Shown here one piece after another: positions 1 through 9,112 of a stretch of DNA of 64,000 nt. The notes below the pieces were generated by a model, which worked only from the letters and a program-made list of their open reading frames with translations, did no database searches and was not told the DNA's origin. Location of the stretch: contig NZ_JBHUOQ010000001.1 in the NCBI RefSeq assembly GCF_042686195.1, forward strand, positions 1,364,001 through 1,428,000. Reading direction: 5' to 3'. Numbering within the stretch: position 1 is the stretch's first letter; the number at the start of each line of letters is the position of its first letter. The translations under genes and the position numbers were made by a program. This stretch comes from Corticicoccus populi. GTDB lineage: Bacteria > Bacillota > Bacilli > Staphylococcales > Salinicoccaceae.

Positions 1-534
1 TTGAATACCGGAATGTTTAACTTTGAAAAAGCGAGCGAATCTGCGGGGTGGCTTAAAGAATTGACTGCAGGTGTCGAGAATCACACGCCTGAAACTGAAG
101 AGTACGGTATCGGATCCTTTGTTTTTTACAGCTCAATCCCTTTCCATGCTGAGCGGTTCGCTTCATGGTATCAGGCACTTCCGGAAAATATTGTCCGCGC
201 CAAAGGAGTGATATGGTGTGCAACGCATAACGACATGGCTCTTTTATTCTCACAGGCCGGACCGTCTGTTGAAGTCAGACCGTTATCCTATTGGGTGGCT
301 TCCCTTCCTGAATCACAAATAAATGATATTTTATCTGCAAACCCTGAAGTCAAAGCAGCATGGGATAAAGACTACGGCGACCGGCACACGAAAATGGTGT
401 TCATCGGTACAGACCTTGATCAGGAAGAGATTACTGAAGAACTAAATCACTGTCTGATGAGTCCTTCTGAAATGCAGTCGGACTGGTCGGAACTTAAAAA
501 TCCTTTCCCATGGAAGGTGAATCAAAATGTCTGA
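1..534 (+). CDS. CobW-family GTPase, C-terminal part (5' end outside window)
   Basis: This is the C-terminal end of a CobW/COG0523 metal-chaperone GTPase whose start lies before the window. From the first codon it aligns with about residue 222 onward of the complete paralog that follows (shared blocks such as PETEEYGI, RAKG, SQAG, DPE, FGD/YGD and VFIG). The visible part is the CobW C-terminal domain; the P-loop and CxCC metal motif would lie upstream. It overlaps the next gene by 8 bp, so the two are translationally coupled. The TTG at base 1 is just an internal leucine codon. The family handles Zn or other metals; the substrate cannot be told from this fragment. Confidence 0.85.
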   Translation: MNTGMFNFEKASESAGWLKELTAGVENHTPETEEYGIGSFVFYSSIPFHAERFASWYQALPENIVRAKGVIWCATHNDMALLFSQAGPSVEVRPLSYWVASLPESQINDILSANPEVKAAWDKDYGDRHTKMVFIGTDLDQEEITEELNHCLMSPSEMQSDWSELKNPFPWKVNQNV

Positions 535-1693
535 AAAAATTCCAGTTACTGTCCTGAGCGGTTTTCTTGGAGCTGGAAAAACCACCCTGTTAAATCATTT
601 ACTCAAAAACCAGGACGGACTTAAGATCGCAGTGATTGTTAATGACATGAGTGAAATTAATATTGATGCCAGACTTGTTAAAGACGGCGGTCTGATTCAG
701 ACCGATGAACAAATGATTGAAATGACCAACGGCTGTATATGCTGTACATTACGAGAAGATTTAATTACAGAATTAAAAAAACTCGCACAGCTCGATATTG
801 ATTATGTATTAATTGAGTCAAGCGGTGTATCAGAGCCTATACCTGTTGCACAAAGTTTTACTTATGAAGATGCGGAGCTCGGCATTGATTTAAACCGGTA
901 TTTTACACTCGATACTATGGTAACTGTTGTCAATTCTGAACAGTTTTTTAATGATTACCATTCTGAAGACCTTCTGTCTAATCGGAATTTACAAGTCGAT
1001 GATGAAGATGAGCGTGGAATTGTTGATTTACTAGTAGATCAAATTGAATTTGCGAATATCATTTTATTGAATAAAACAGATTTAATTTCCGGGGAAGAAC
1101 TGGATGCAGTAAAAGCATTACTGAGAAAACTTAATCCGGAAGCGGAAATTATTCCTGTTAAATATGGCAGGATTGAACCAATGAAAGTATTGAATACAAA
1201 ACAATTTGATTTTGACGCTGTTAGTATGAGTCCGGGTTGGATTAAAGAGTTAAATGAAGAACATATACCCGAAACAGAAGAATACGGCATCAGTTCATTT
1301 GTTTATCGAAGAAAACAACCGTTCCATCCGGAACGATTGAACCAGTGGCTTAAGAGCTGGCCGTCTGAGATTTTGAGAGCGAAAGGATTTTTCTGGGTCG
1401 CAACAAGGAAAGATACTGCCTGTCTCTTATCGCAGGCAGGTTCAATGGTAACACTGGAAAATGCAGGACACTGGCTTGTTGCTGAAGATGAAAACACCTT
1501 GTCTTCACTGAAACAAGATGACCCAGAACTATTTGAAGAATGGGATGAAACATTCGGCGACAGAATCACAGAACTCGTGTTTATCGGAAGCGGGATGGAC
1601 AAGGAGAAAATCGTATCTTCCCTTGATGACTGCCTGGTAACAGAAGAAGAATACTCAAACCCTGATTCGTTATCGGACCCACTTCCGCTTTAG
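527..1693 (+). CDS. CobW/COG0523-family metal-chaperone GTPase
   Basis: A complete 388-aa P-loop GTPase of the G3E/COG0523 family, cytoplasmic, members of which insert or shuttle metals, often zinc under limitation. Visible motifs are Walker A GFLGAGKTT (12-20), the family metal motif CICC (70-73), ESSG (97-100) and the guanine-specificity motif NKTD (182-185). The CobW C-terminal domain starts near residue 235. The start is ATG preceded by AAGGTG. It is the second of two tandem paralogs and overlaps the first by 8 bp. A hairpin terminator follows. Zinc (YciC/ZagA-like) is the likeliest metal by analogy, but no Zur box can be tested because the operon promoter is outside the window. Confidence 0.9.
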   Translation: MSEKIPVTVLSGFLGAGKTTLLNHLLKNQDGLKIAVIVNDMSEINIDARLVKDGGLIQTDEQMIEMTNGCICCTLREDLITELKKLAQLDIDYVLIESSGVSEPIPVAQSFTYEDAELGIDLNRYFTLDTMVTVVNSEQFFNDYHSEDLLSNRNLQVDDEDERGIVDLLVDQIEFANIILLNKTDLISGEELDAVKALLRKLNPEAEIIPVKYGRIEPMKVLNTKQFDFDAVSMSPGWIKELNEEHIPETEEYGISSFVYRRKQPFHPERLNQWLKSWPSEILRAKGFFWVATRKDTACLLSQAGSMVTLENAGHWLVAEDENTLSSLKQDDPELFEEWDETFGDRITELVFIGSGMDKEKIVSSLDDCLVTEEEYSNPDSLSDPLPL

Positions 1694-1715
1694 TAGTTTA
1701 AGTTTAATATGATTG

Positions 1716-1743
1716 AGCCCTCAGCAGTAGTGAGGGCTTTTTC
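1716..1743 (+). terminator. Rho-independent terminator of the cobW pair
   Basis: Stem AGCCCTCA / TGAGGGCT with a 7-nt loop, followed by a T run, 23 bp after the stop codon. Confidence 0.85.
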
Positions 1744-1819
1744 AGTTAATGTAACTATAGTGTTTTTTATAATCTACTTCACGAGAAGGCATTTTAATTT
1801 ATTATTTATAGATGAGGAT

Positions 1820-2190
1820 GGCATAATGCGATTCAGTTCTTCGCTATTTTTTATTCTGTGGCGTTTTTGCACCGAAAATGCTACAGATTCGTTGGTACAC
1901 CCATATCTGTGGCGCAATGCGATACAGTTCTCCAACATTCATCATTCTGTAGCGTTTCCGCACCGAAAATGCTACAGATTCGTTGGTACACCCACATCTG
2001 TGGCACAATGCGATACAGTTCGTCGATATTCTTTATTCTGTAGCGTTTCCGCACCTAAAATGCCACAGATTTATCAATACACTCTCACCTGTGGCACAAC
2101 ACGCTACAGGTCTCCAACATTCAATCATTCTGGAGCGTTCCCACACTCAAAATGCTACAGACTCGTCAACATACCCACATCTGTGGCACT
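1820..2190. repeat. 91-bp tandem repeat array of CTGT/ACAG modules (about 4 copies)
   Basis: Unit starts (the CTGT arm) fall at 1856, 1947, 2038 and 2130, giving periods of 91, 91 and 92 bp. Each unit has two inverted-arm modules. The long one is CTGTRGC, exactly 17 nt, then GCYACAG (1856-1886, 1947-1977, 2038-2068, 2130-2160). The short one is CTGTGGC, exactly 7 nt, then an ACAG arm (1907-1927, 1998-2018, 2089-2109). A truncated arm sits at 2181-2187 and a degraded lead-in at about 1820-1840. Gaps between modules are 19-20 nt. The array lies between the convergent cobW and suf operons. Short open frames across it are products of the repetition and show no protein family. Confidence 0.9.
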
Positions 2191-2203
2191 TCACCACAAC
2201 AAA

Positions 2204-2237
2204 ACCAAAAAAACTCCTGCCACAAGTGTGACAGGAG
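2204..2237 (-). terminator. suf operon terminator
   Basis: On the minus strand a stem CTCCTG / CAGGAG with a 12-nt loop is followed by a run of T, 17 bp downstream of the sufB stop. Confidence 0.85.
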
Positions 2238-2253
2238 CAAGAATTCAAATATA

Positions 2254-3651
2254 TTACCCGATAGATCCTTCCATCTCAAATGAGATTAGACGGTTCATTT
2301 CTACCGCATATTCCATTGGAAGTTCTTTTGTGAATGGCTCGATGAAGCCCATAACGATCATTTCTGTCGCTTCTTCTTCACCAATACCACGGCTCATGAG
2401 ATAAAATAACTGTTCTTCTGATACTTTGGAAACTTTCGCTTCGTGTTCAAGAGAAATGTTATCGTTTAAAATCTCATTGTATGGAATTGTGTCTGAAGTA
2501 GACTCATTATCCATAATCAGAGTATCACACTCGATGTTTGAACGCGCACCTGTTGCTTTTCTGCCGAAGTGAACTTGTCCACGGTATGATACTTTACCGC
2601 CGCCTTTAGCGATGGATTTAGATACAATTGTTGAAGATGTGTTTGGTGCAAGGTGAATCATTTTTGCACCTGCATCCTGCAGCTGACCTTTACCTGCAAG
2701 TGCGATGGACAATGTCATACCACGTGCGCCTTCTCCTTTAAGGAAAACAGCAGGGTATTTCATTGTTATTTTAGATCCCATGTTACCGTCAATCCATTCC
2801 ATTGTACCGTTCGCATCAACGAATGTACGTTTTGTAACCAGGTTGTATACGTTTCTAGCCCAGTTCTGGATTGTTGTATAACGGCAGTATGCATCTTTTT
2901 TAACAATAATTTCAACAACAGCTGAGTGCAGTGAATTTGTTGTATAAACCGGTGCAGTACAACCCTCAACATAGTGTACGCTTGAACCTTCATCACAGAT
3001 GATTAAAGTACGCTCAAACTGTCCCATGTTTTCTGAGTTAATACGGAAGTAAGCCTGTAAAGGTGTATCAAGCTTAACTCCCGGCGGGCAGTAAATAAAT
3101 GATCCGCCGGACCATACTGCAGAGTTCAATGCCGCAAATTTATTGTCGGAAGGCGGTATTACTGTTGCCCAGTACTCTCTGAACAGGTCTTCATTTTCAC
3201 GAAGTGCAGAGTCAGTATCTTTAAAGATAACACCCTTATCTTCAAGGTCCTGTTCCATATTATGATAAACAACTTCTGATTCATACTGTGCAGAAACACC
3301 TGCAAGGTATTTTTGCTCTGCTTCTGGAATACCCAGTTTATCAAATGTTAATTTGATTTCTTCAGGTACTTCGTCCCATGAGCGTTCTGTTTTTTCAGAA
3401 GGTTTTACGTAGTACGTGATTTCGTCAAAGTTCAGTTCGGATAAGTCTCCGCCCCAAACCGGCATCGGCATTTTATAGAAATGCTCCAATGATTTCAAAC
3501 GGAAATCAAGCATCCACTCGGGCTCTTCTTTCATCTTAGAGATTTCTCTTACAATCTCTTCTGTTAATCCACGGTCTGAACGGAAAATCGAAACGTCCTC
3601 ATCATGGAAACCATATTGGTATTCTCCGATATCCGGCGCTTGTTTAGCCAT
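2254..3651 (-). CDS. sufB: Fe-S cluster assembly scaffold SufB
   Basis: SufB is the scaffold subunit of the cytoplasmic SufBCD complex that assembles Fe-S clusters. The protein is 465 aa from ATG (MAKQAPDIGEYQYGF), the usual family length and N-terminus. An upstream in-frame GTG would add three residues but overlaps the Shine-Dalgarno AAGGAG, so the ATG at 3651 is preferred. The C-terminal region has the SufB/SufD beta-helix signature (YNEILNDNISLEHEAKVSK, then LFYLMSRGI). It is the last gene of sufCDSUB, with a terminator downstream. Identification is very secure. Confidence 0.97.
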   Translation of the reverse strand: MAKQAPDIGEYQYGFHDEDVSIFRSDRGLTEEIVREISKMKEEPEWMLDFRLKSLEHFYKMPMPVWGGDLSELNFDEITYYVKPSEKTERSWDEVPEEIKLTFDKLGIPEAEQKYLAGVSAQYESEVVYHNMEQDLEDKGVIFKDTDSALRENEDLFREYWATVIPPSDNKFAALNSAVWSGGSFIYCPPGVKLDTPLQAYFRINSENMGQFERTLIICDEGSSVHYVEGCTAPVYTTNSLHSAVVEIIVKKDAYCRYTTIQNWARNVYNLVTKRTFVDANGTMEWIDGNMGSKITMKYPAVFLKGEGARGMTLSIALAGKGQLQDAGAKMIHLAPNTSSTIVSKSIAKGGGKVSYRGQVHFGRKATGARSNIECDTLIMDNESTSDTIPYNEILNDNISLEHEAKVSKVSEEQLFYLMSRGIGEEEATEMIVMGFIEPFTKELPMEYAVEMNRLISFEMEGSIG

Positions 3652-3669
3652 ATTCGTCACTCCTTATTA

Positions 3670-4110
3670 TTATTTACTCTCTGATTCTTTTACACCTTTT
3701 TCAAGTGCTTTCCAAGTTAGTGTTGCACATTTTATGCGTGCTGGGAATTGGCTTACACCAGAGAGCGCTTCAATATCCCCGTCTTCTTCCGGAATATTAT
3801 AATCTTCCCCCAGCATCATCTTGCTGAATTCATCACCAATCGATAATGCCTCATCAAGTGTCTTTCCTTTTATCGCTTCTGTCATCATTGATGCACTGGA
3901 CATAGATATAGAGCAGCCTTCTCCATCGAATCTTGCATCTTTAACAACATTACCGTCAACATCAAGTGTTAAACGGATTCTGTCACCACAGGTCGGGTTG
4001 TTCATATCGACAGTTAAAGTGCCATCTTCAATAACCCCTTTGTTTCTGGGATTCTTATAATGATCCATAATTACAGATCGATACAGTTGATTCAGATTGT
4101 TAAAATTCAT
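3670..4110 (-). CDS. sufU: SufU, sulfur acceptor for SufS
   Basis: A 146-aa IscU-like zinc protein that takes persulfide sulfur from SufS and passes it to SufBCD. The three conserved cysteines are present: C41 in NPTCGD, C66 in GEGCSIS and C128 in RIKCATL. The SufU-type insertion between the second and third cysteines, which separates it from IscU, is also there. The start has AAGGAG about 10 nt upstream. It overlaps the end of sufS by 11 bp, consistent with translational coupling to its partner. Confidence 0.96.
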   Translation of the reverse strand: MNFNNLNQLYRSVIMDHYKNPRNKGVIEDGTLTVDMNNPTCGDRIRLTLDVDGNVVKDARFDGEGCSISMSSASMMTEAIKGKTLDEALSIGDEFSKMMLGEDYNIPEEDGDIEALSGVSQFPARIKCATLTWKALEKGVKESESK

Positions 4111-5320
4111 AAGAGAAAAACTCCTTCGTACGTTTAAGCCCCTCGATAAATATATCTATCTCTTCTTTTGTGTTATAAATATAAAAACTTGCTCTGGCTG
4201 TGGCAGATACACCAAGCCACTTCATCAGCGGCTGAGCGCAGTGATGCCCGGCTCTGACAGCGACACCTTCAGAATCCAGCGCTGTTGCAAGGTCATGCGG
4301 GTGAACATCTTCCAGATTAAAAGTGATTAATCCGGCACGTTCTTTCGGACCGTAAATTTCAATACCGTCAATCTCTGACATTCTGTCATATGCATACTTT
4401 GTCAGTTCCTGTTCATAATTTAAAATATGATCCGGACCGATTGACTCTATATAATCGATTGCAGCGGCAAGACCGACAGCTTCAGCAATCATCGGTGTGC
4501 CTGCTTCAAACTTCACCGGAAGGTCAGTCCATGTGGACTCATACATACCGACAAAGTCTATCATATCTCCACCATACTCTACAGGCTCCATTTCATCAAG
4601 CAATTGCGCCTTTCCATACAGTACGCCTATGCCGGTCGGACCAAGCATTTTATGCCCGCTGAAGGCATAAAAATCAACACCTAAATCCTGAACATCAACC
4701 TTCATATGGGGAACAGCCTGGGCACCGTCAACGCTGATATATGCATCATTTTGATGTGCTGTTTCCGCAATACGTTTTATATCATTAATTGTACCAAGTA
4801 CATTTGATACATGTGCTACAGCTACAATTTTTGTTTTTTCATTAATTACAGATTCCAGACTCTCTATCTTGATTGAGCCGTCGCTCTCAAGCGGAATAAA
4901 GACCAGGCGGGCATTTTTACGCTTGGCAAGCTCCTGCCAGGGAACAATATTCGCATGATGCTCCATTTCAGTTACAACGATTTCATCGCCTTCTTCAATG
5001 ACTGCATCACCAAAACTGCGTGCAACGAGATTAATCGATGCCGTAGTTCCACGAGTAAAGACAATCTCTTCAAATCTTTGTGCATTGATAAAGCTTCTGA
5101 CTTTCATTCGTGCCTGCTCATACTGATCTGTCGCCTTTGTACCCAGTGTATGAACACCGCGGTGAACATTCGAGTTATATTCTCTATAATAATCATTCAT
5201 CGCATCAATCACCTGCACGGGTGACTGACTGGTTGCAGAAGTATCAAGATAGACTAAGTCTTTGCCGTTCACTTTTTGATCAAGTATAGGGAAGTCTTTT
5301 CTAATGTCCGCTGTGTTCAT
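4100..5320 (-). CDS. sufS: Cysteine desulfurase SufS
   Basis: A PLP-dependent group II cysteine desulfurase, 406 aa, that converts cysteine to alanine and holds the sulfur as a persulfide. The PLP lysine is K224 in SGHKMLGPTG and the catalytic cysteine is C361 in RAGHHCAQP, both in expected places. The start is supported by AAGGGG. It lies third in sufCDSUB, between sufD and its sulfur acceptor sufU. Confidence 0.96.
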   Translation of the reverse strand: MNTADIRKDFPILDQKVNGKDLVYLDTSATSQSPVQVIDAMNDYYREYNSNVHRGVHTLGTKATDQYEQARMKVRSFINAQRFEEIVFTRGTTASINLVARSFGDAVIEEGDEIVVTEMEHHANIVPWQELAKRKNARLVFIPLESDGSIKIESLESVINEKTKIVAVAHVSNVLGTINDIKRIAETAHQNDAYISVDGAQAVPHMKVDVQDLGVDFYAFSGHKMLGPTGIGVLYGKAQLLDEMEPVEYGGDMIDFVGMYESTWTDLPVKFEAGTPMIAEAVGLAAAIDYIESIGPDHILNYEQELTKYAYDRMSEIDGIEIYGPKERAGLITFNLEDVHPHDLATALDSEGVAVRAGHHCAQPLMKWLGVSATARASFYIYNTKEEIDIFIEGLKRTKEFFSYEF

Positions 5321-5341
5321 TTGGAAAAACCCCTTTAATAC

Positions 5342-6658
5342 TTATTTGGATAATACTTTAAGTTCAATTACTTCTCTAAGCTGGTTTTTTACTGACTCAA
5401 TCGGAAGTTCTCTTACCACAGGATCAAGGAATCCGTGGATGACAAGTCTTTCCGCTTCTTTTTGTGAAATACCGCGGCTCATCAGGTAGAACAATTGAAT
5501 TGGATCTACTCTGCCGACTGAAGCAGCGTGACCTGCAGTCACATCGTCTTCGTCAATCAGAAGAATAGGGTTCGCGTCACCACGGGCTTTTTCGCTCAGC
5601 ATCAGTACACGTGATTCCTGCTGTGCATCACTTCTTGTACCGCCGTGTTTAATATGACCGATACCGTTAAAGATACTTGACGCACTGTCTTTCATTACAC
5701 CGTGCTTCAGAATATGTCCGACACTGTCTTTACCGTACTGAACAATTTCAGTCGTGAAGTTCAATGTCTGGTTACCGCGTCCGACTACAACTGTCTTCAA
5801 GTCAGATGAAGAATTGTCGCCGATCAGGTAAGTGGTATTGTCATTAATTACATTTGAATCATTCATCAGGCCGAGTGCCCAGTCAACTGTCGCATCACGG
5901 TATACTACACCGCGTCGGTTAATATAACCCGTCATACCGGCAGCAAGGAAGTCCACTGTACCGTATGTGATTTTAGCATTATCATTCGCAATCACTTCTG
6001 AAATGATATTGATCTGTTCTTTGGATTCTTCCACTTCTGAAAGGTAGCTTTCAACATAAGTCAATTCACTGCCCTCTTCAGCAACAATCAGTACATGGTT
6101 GAATAAAGAAGCCTCCTCATTATCATGAAGTACAATCATCTGAACAGGATCCGGCACCTGAACATTTTTCGGAACATAAACAAACAGTCCGCCGTTCAGC
6201 ATTGCCGCATGGAATGCCGCCAGTTTATGGTCATCAATCTTCACGCCGTCTGTCATGAAGTATTTTCCGACCAGTTCAGGATGGTTGTGTGACGCTTCAA
6301 TAATGTTTTCGATGATTACACCCTGCTCCTGAAGCTCGTCTGAGACCTGAAGATAAGCAGGTGTATTATTGTGCTGTACATAGATGTTTTTAGTGTTATC
6401 AATATCCACTAAGTTCTTAACAGCTTCAGGAAGTTCTTCCAAGCTGTCGTATACCGGGCTGTCTACAACCGGTTTGGATACTGTGAAAAAGTCCCACTTT
6501 GTAATTTTAGTCTTGTCAGGTTTCGGCATCTCAAGACTTTCAAATTTATCGAGTGCTTCTTTTTTCTTACTGATTAATAGTTCAGACTCACCGCGTTCAG
6601 TAGCACGGTTGATGACTTCATCAGCATTTATATGGAATTCATGTGATTCAGTAGTCAT
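5342..6658 (-). CDS. sufD: Fe-S cluster assembly protein SufD
   Basis: SufD, 438 aa, is the paralog of SufB that pairs with it and the SufC ATPase in the Fe-S assembly complex. The C-terminal beta-helix core ends in VGRVDPIQLFYLMSRGIS, the SufB/SufD family signature, with an H and D pattern (GHAASVGRVD) typical of SufD. A strong AGGAGG precedes the ATG. It sits 17 bp after sufC and 21 bp before sufS. Confidence 0.95.
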   Translation of the reverse strand: MTTESHEFHINADEVINRATERGESELLISKKKEALDKFESLEMPKPDKTKITKWDFFTVSKPVVDSPVYDSLEELPEAVKNLVDIDNTKNIYVQHNNTPAYLQVSDELQEQGVIIENIIEASHNHPELVGKYFMTDGVKIDDHKLAAFHAAMLNGGLFVYVPKNVQVPDPVQMIVLHDNEEASLFNHVLIVAEEGSELTYVESYLSEVEESKEQINIISEVIANDNAKITYGTVDFLAAGMTGYINRRGVVYRDATVDWALGLMNDSNVINDNTTYLIGDNSSSDLKTVVVGRGNQTLNFTTEIVQYGKDSVGHILKHGVMKDSASSIFNGIGHIKHGGTRSDAQQESRVLMLSEKARGDANPILLIDEDDVTAGHAASVGRVDPIQLFYLMSRGISQKEAERLVIHGFLDPVVRELPIESVKNQLREVIELKVLSK

Positions 6659-6675
6659 TAAAGATCCTCCTGTCT

Positions 6676-7458
6676 TTATTTTTCAGATTCGATTGTCATA
6701 TCCTCAATACCAAGTTCTTCTTTAATCCAGTCGTAACCTTCAGCTTCAAGGCGTTCAGCAAGCTCTTTACCGCCGGATTTAACAACACGGCCTTTCATCA
6801 TTACGTGAACGTAGTCAGGCGTGATGTAGTTCAGAAGTCTTTGGTAGTGTGTAATAATCAATGATCCGAAGTCATCTCCGCGAAGTTCGTTGATACCTTT
6901 GGATACAACTTTAAGTGCGTCAATATCAAGACCGGAGTCGATTTCATCAAGAATACCGAATTTAGGCTCAAGCATCATTAATTGAAGAATTTCATTACGC
7001 TTCTTCTCCCCGCCTGAGAAACCTTCGTTTAAATAACGAGTAGACATGTCTAAATCCATTTCAAGGAATTCCATGTTTTTATCTAATTTTTTGATGAACT
7101 GCATCAATTTGATTTCATCGCCCTCTTCACGCTGTGCATTAATTGCAGAGCGGAGGAAGTCAGAGTTTGTAACACCTGAAATTTCTGAAGGGTACTGCAT
7201 ACCAAGGAATAAGCCGGCCTGTGCACGCTCGTCAACTTCCATTTCAAGCACATCTTCACCGTCAAGAAGTACTTCACCTTTAGTTACTTCATAACGCGGA
7301 TGACCCATGATTGCCTGTGCCAAAGTTGATTTTCCGGTACCGTTTGGTCCCATTACAGCGTGAATTTCACCTTGTTTTATAGTAAGGTCCACACCTTTTA
7401 ATATTTCTTTACCGTCGATTTCGACATGTAGATTTTTGATCTCTAAAACAGAAGTCAT
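6676..7458 (-). CDS. sufC: Fe-S assembly ATPase SufC
   Basis: A 260-aa ABC-type ATPase that drives the SufBCD scaffold; it is cytosolic and not a transporter. Walker A is GPNGTGKST, the signature is FSGGEKKRNEI, and Walker B is FGILDEIDSGLD, in which ILDE replaces the usual LLDE. The ATG is preceded by GGAGG. It is the first gene of the operon, so the promoter should lie in 7459-7721, an AT-rich stretch where I see several weak -10-like elements but no clear promoter. Confidence 0.97.
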   Translation of the reverse strand: MTSVLEIKNLHVEIDGKEILKGVDLTIKQGEIHAVMGPNGTGKSTLAQAIMGHPRYEVTKGEVLLDGEDVLEMEVDERAQAGLFLGMQYPSEISGVTNSDFLRSAINAQREEGDEIKLMQFIKKLDKNMEFLEMDLDMSTRYLNEGFSGGEKKRNEILQLMMLEPKFGILDEIDSGLDIDALKVVSKGINELRGDDFGSLIITHYQRLLNYITPDYVHVMMKGRVVKSGGKELAERLEAEGYDWIKEELGIEDMTIESEK

Positions 7459-7721
7459 TTACTAATCCTCCAATAAGAATTTTTGTTTTTTCATACTTTA
7501 CTTAGTTTATAATAATTCTAAATTATAGTCAAAGTCTCACAGCATGAATATTAAAATAACACTTTTATATTATAACGTAAATAACAGGTGCTTAAAAGGG
7601 AATAAACCTCATAAAATCACGTTTAATCCCTTTATTTAAGATATTTTACCGTTGTATAAAAATATCTTAAAATACGCGTACACATAATTATTTTTCTCAC
7701 TTTATAAATAATCATTATCAT

Positions 7722-7748
7722 TAAAACAGCCCGGCAGTTATGCCGGGC
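7722..7748 (-). terminator. Terminator after the DUF4870-like gene
   Basis: Perfect 8-bp stem GCCCGGCA / TGCCGGGC with a TGTTTTAA tail on the minus strand, just past the stop at 7758. It separates this gene from the suf promoter region. Confidence 0.85.
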
Positions 7749-7757
7749 ATGCAGTCA

Positions 7758-8096
7758 TTATTTTATAATGTCCAAAGTAAACGGCGGTTTGTACATCTCA
7801 CCATTCAGGGACTTAATAATTCCGATTACGATAAATACATATGTCAGTACAGTAATAATCGGGCCTAGCACAAAACCGATTAATATCACTGTAGTCAGCC
7901 ATGCAATGAAATTATAAATTGTAAACGACAAACCGAAGTTCGCAACGTTCCTTAATGCTTCCGCTGTTCTCGGGTCATCATCTTTTTTCACTGCCCATAA
8001 AATCAGCGGTCCGACTACCAATGTAAAAATCGCCAGTATATAAGACACTAATGCAATCGAACTGTCGAAACTTTTTTCCTCATTAAATTCATTCAC
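7758..8096 (-). CDS. DUF4870-like small membrane protein
   Basis: A 112-aa integral membrane protein with about three hydrophobic segments and the DUF4870 pattern (ILWAVKKDDDPRTAEALRNVANFGLSF near the middle). The family's function is unknown. An open frame extends 12 codons further upstream, but AGAGGTG sits at the right distance from the GTG at 8096, so that start is preferred. Monocistronic, with its own terminator. Confidence 0.7.
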   Translation of the reverse strand: MNEFNEEKSFDSSIALVSYILAIFTLVVGPLILWAVKKDDDPRTAEALRNVANFGLSFTIYNFIAWLTTVILIGFVLGPIITVLTYVFIVIGIIKSLNGEMYKPPFTLDIIK

Positions 8097-8193
8097 TTTA
8101 ATACACCTCTTTTCAGTCATTATCCCACTCAATATTCACCCTGATTATAACACCAGGATATATCAATATACAAATTTTACACTCCCGGGTCAA

Positions 8194-8225
8194 TTAAAAA
8201 AACGCCGAATCAACGACGTTTTTAA
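8194..8225 (-). terminator. Terminator after metQ
   Basis: Minus-strand stem AACGTCG / CGGCGTT (one G-U pair) followed by TTTTTT, directly after the metQ stop. Confidence 0.8.
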
Positions 8226-8230
8226 GACTT

Positions 8231-9070
8231 TTATTCAGCGGGAATTACTGCACCGTCATAATTTTCTTCGATGAACTGTTTAATTTCATCCCCTTGAAGT
8301 ACTTCAACCAGCTTTTGAATATCTTCTCTGTCTTCATCACCGGCACGAACTGCGATTAAGTTCGCATACGGGGAATCTCCGTCTTCAAGTACGATAGAAT
8401 CTTCAAGAGGATTTAAACCGCCGTCAAGTGCAAAGTTGGAGTTGATAATTACAGCAGGCGCTTCATTATTATTGTACATTTCTACAAGAAGTTCCGGTGC
8501 TGTCTGGTTATTGAACTCAAAGTTATGCGGGTTTTCTGTAATATCATCAAATGTCGCATTCTGAATTTCAATACCCTCTTCAATTTCAACAAGACCTGCA
8601 TTTACAAAGAATGACAGGAAGCGTCCTTCTTCAGCCGGGTTATTTGAAACAAGAATGGTTGAACCGTCAGGAATGTCTTCCAGTGAATCATAATCATTGG
8701 AATAAACCGCCATCGGCTCAATATGAACATTTCCTGCGCTGACCAAATCATAACCGTGGGATTCAATTTCTCCATCCAGGTAAGGCACATGTTGGAAGTA
8801 GTTTGCATCCACTTCCTCATCGGCAAGCAGTCTGTTCGGTGTTGTATAATCATTGACAATATTCACTTCAAGATTAATGCCTTCATCCTCAAGAATTGAC
8901 GCCGCTTCTTCAAGAATCTCTGCATGCGGTGCAGGTGACGCTGCAACAACAAGCTCTGAATCTTCACCGCTGTCTGCTTCTGATTCCGCTGAATCATCAG
9001 AACCATTGCCGCAGGCTGCGAGAACTAAAACCAAAACTGATAATGATAAAAAAGATAAAAACTTTTTCAT
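8231..9070 (-). CDS. metQ: Methionine ABC transporter substrate-binding lipoprotein
   Basis: A 279-aa NlpA/MetQ-family lipoprotein that captures methionine outside the membrane. The signal peptide ends in the lipobox LAAC (Cys at about residue 20), followed by an acidic Ser/Asp/Glu-rich tether. The mature part has NlpA-family features (VVAASPAPHAEILE, then DANYFQHVPYL). It lies at the end of metNIQ, downstream of a SAM-I riboswitch, which supports methionine as the substrate. Confidence 0.94.
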   Translation of the reverse strand: MKKFLSFLSLSVLVLVLAACGNGSDDSAESEADSGEDSELVVAASPAPHAEILEEAASILEDEGINLEVNIVNDYTTPNRLLADEEVDANYFQHVPYLDGEIESHGYDLVSAGNVHIEPMAVYSNDYDSLEDIPDGSTILVSNNPAEEGRFLSFFVNAGLVEIEEGIEIQNATFDDITENPHNFEFNNQTAPELLVEMYNNNEAPAVIINSNFALDGGLNPLEDSIVLEDGDSPYANLIAVRAGDEDREDIQKLVEVLQGDEIKQFIEENYDGAVIPAE

Positions 9071-9112
9071 AAAAATAAACCCTTCTTTCCATATAATATA
9101 TTTATATAATGA

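Noticed and set aside
1820..2190. CRISPR array
   Set aside because: Units are 91 bp with internal inverted arms, filler is itself repeated between units, and there are no cas genes.
1709..2404. Open frames of 231, 82 and 61 codons across the 91-bp array
   Set aside because: They exist in several frames at once because of the repetition; the period of 91 is not a multiple of three, there is no ribosome-binding site, and one runs into antisense sufB.
7459..7721. A specific suf promoter
   Set aside because: Several TATAAT-like and TTGACT-like elements exist on the minus strand, but none has a proper 16-18 bp spacing, so no call was made.
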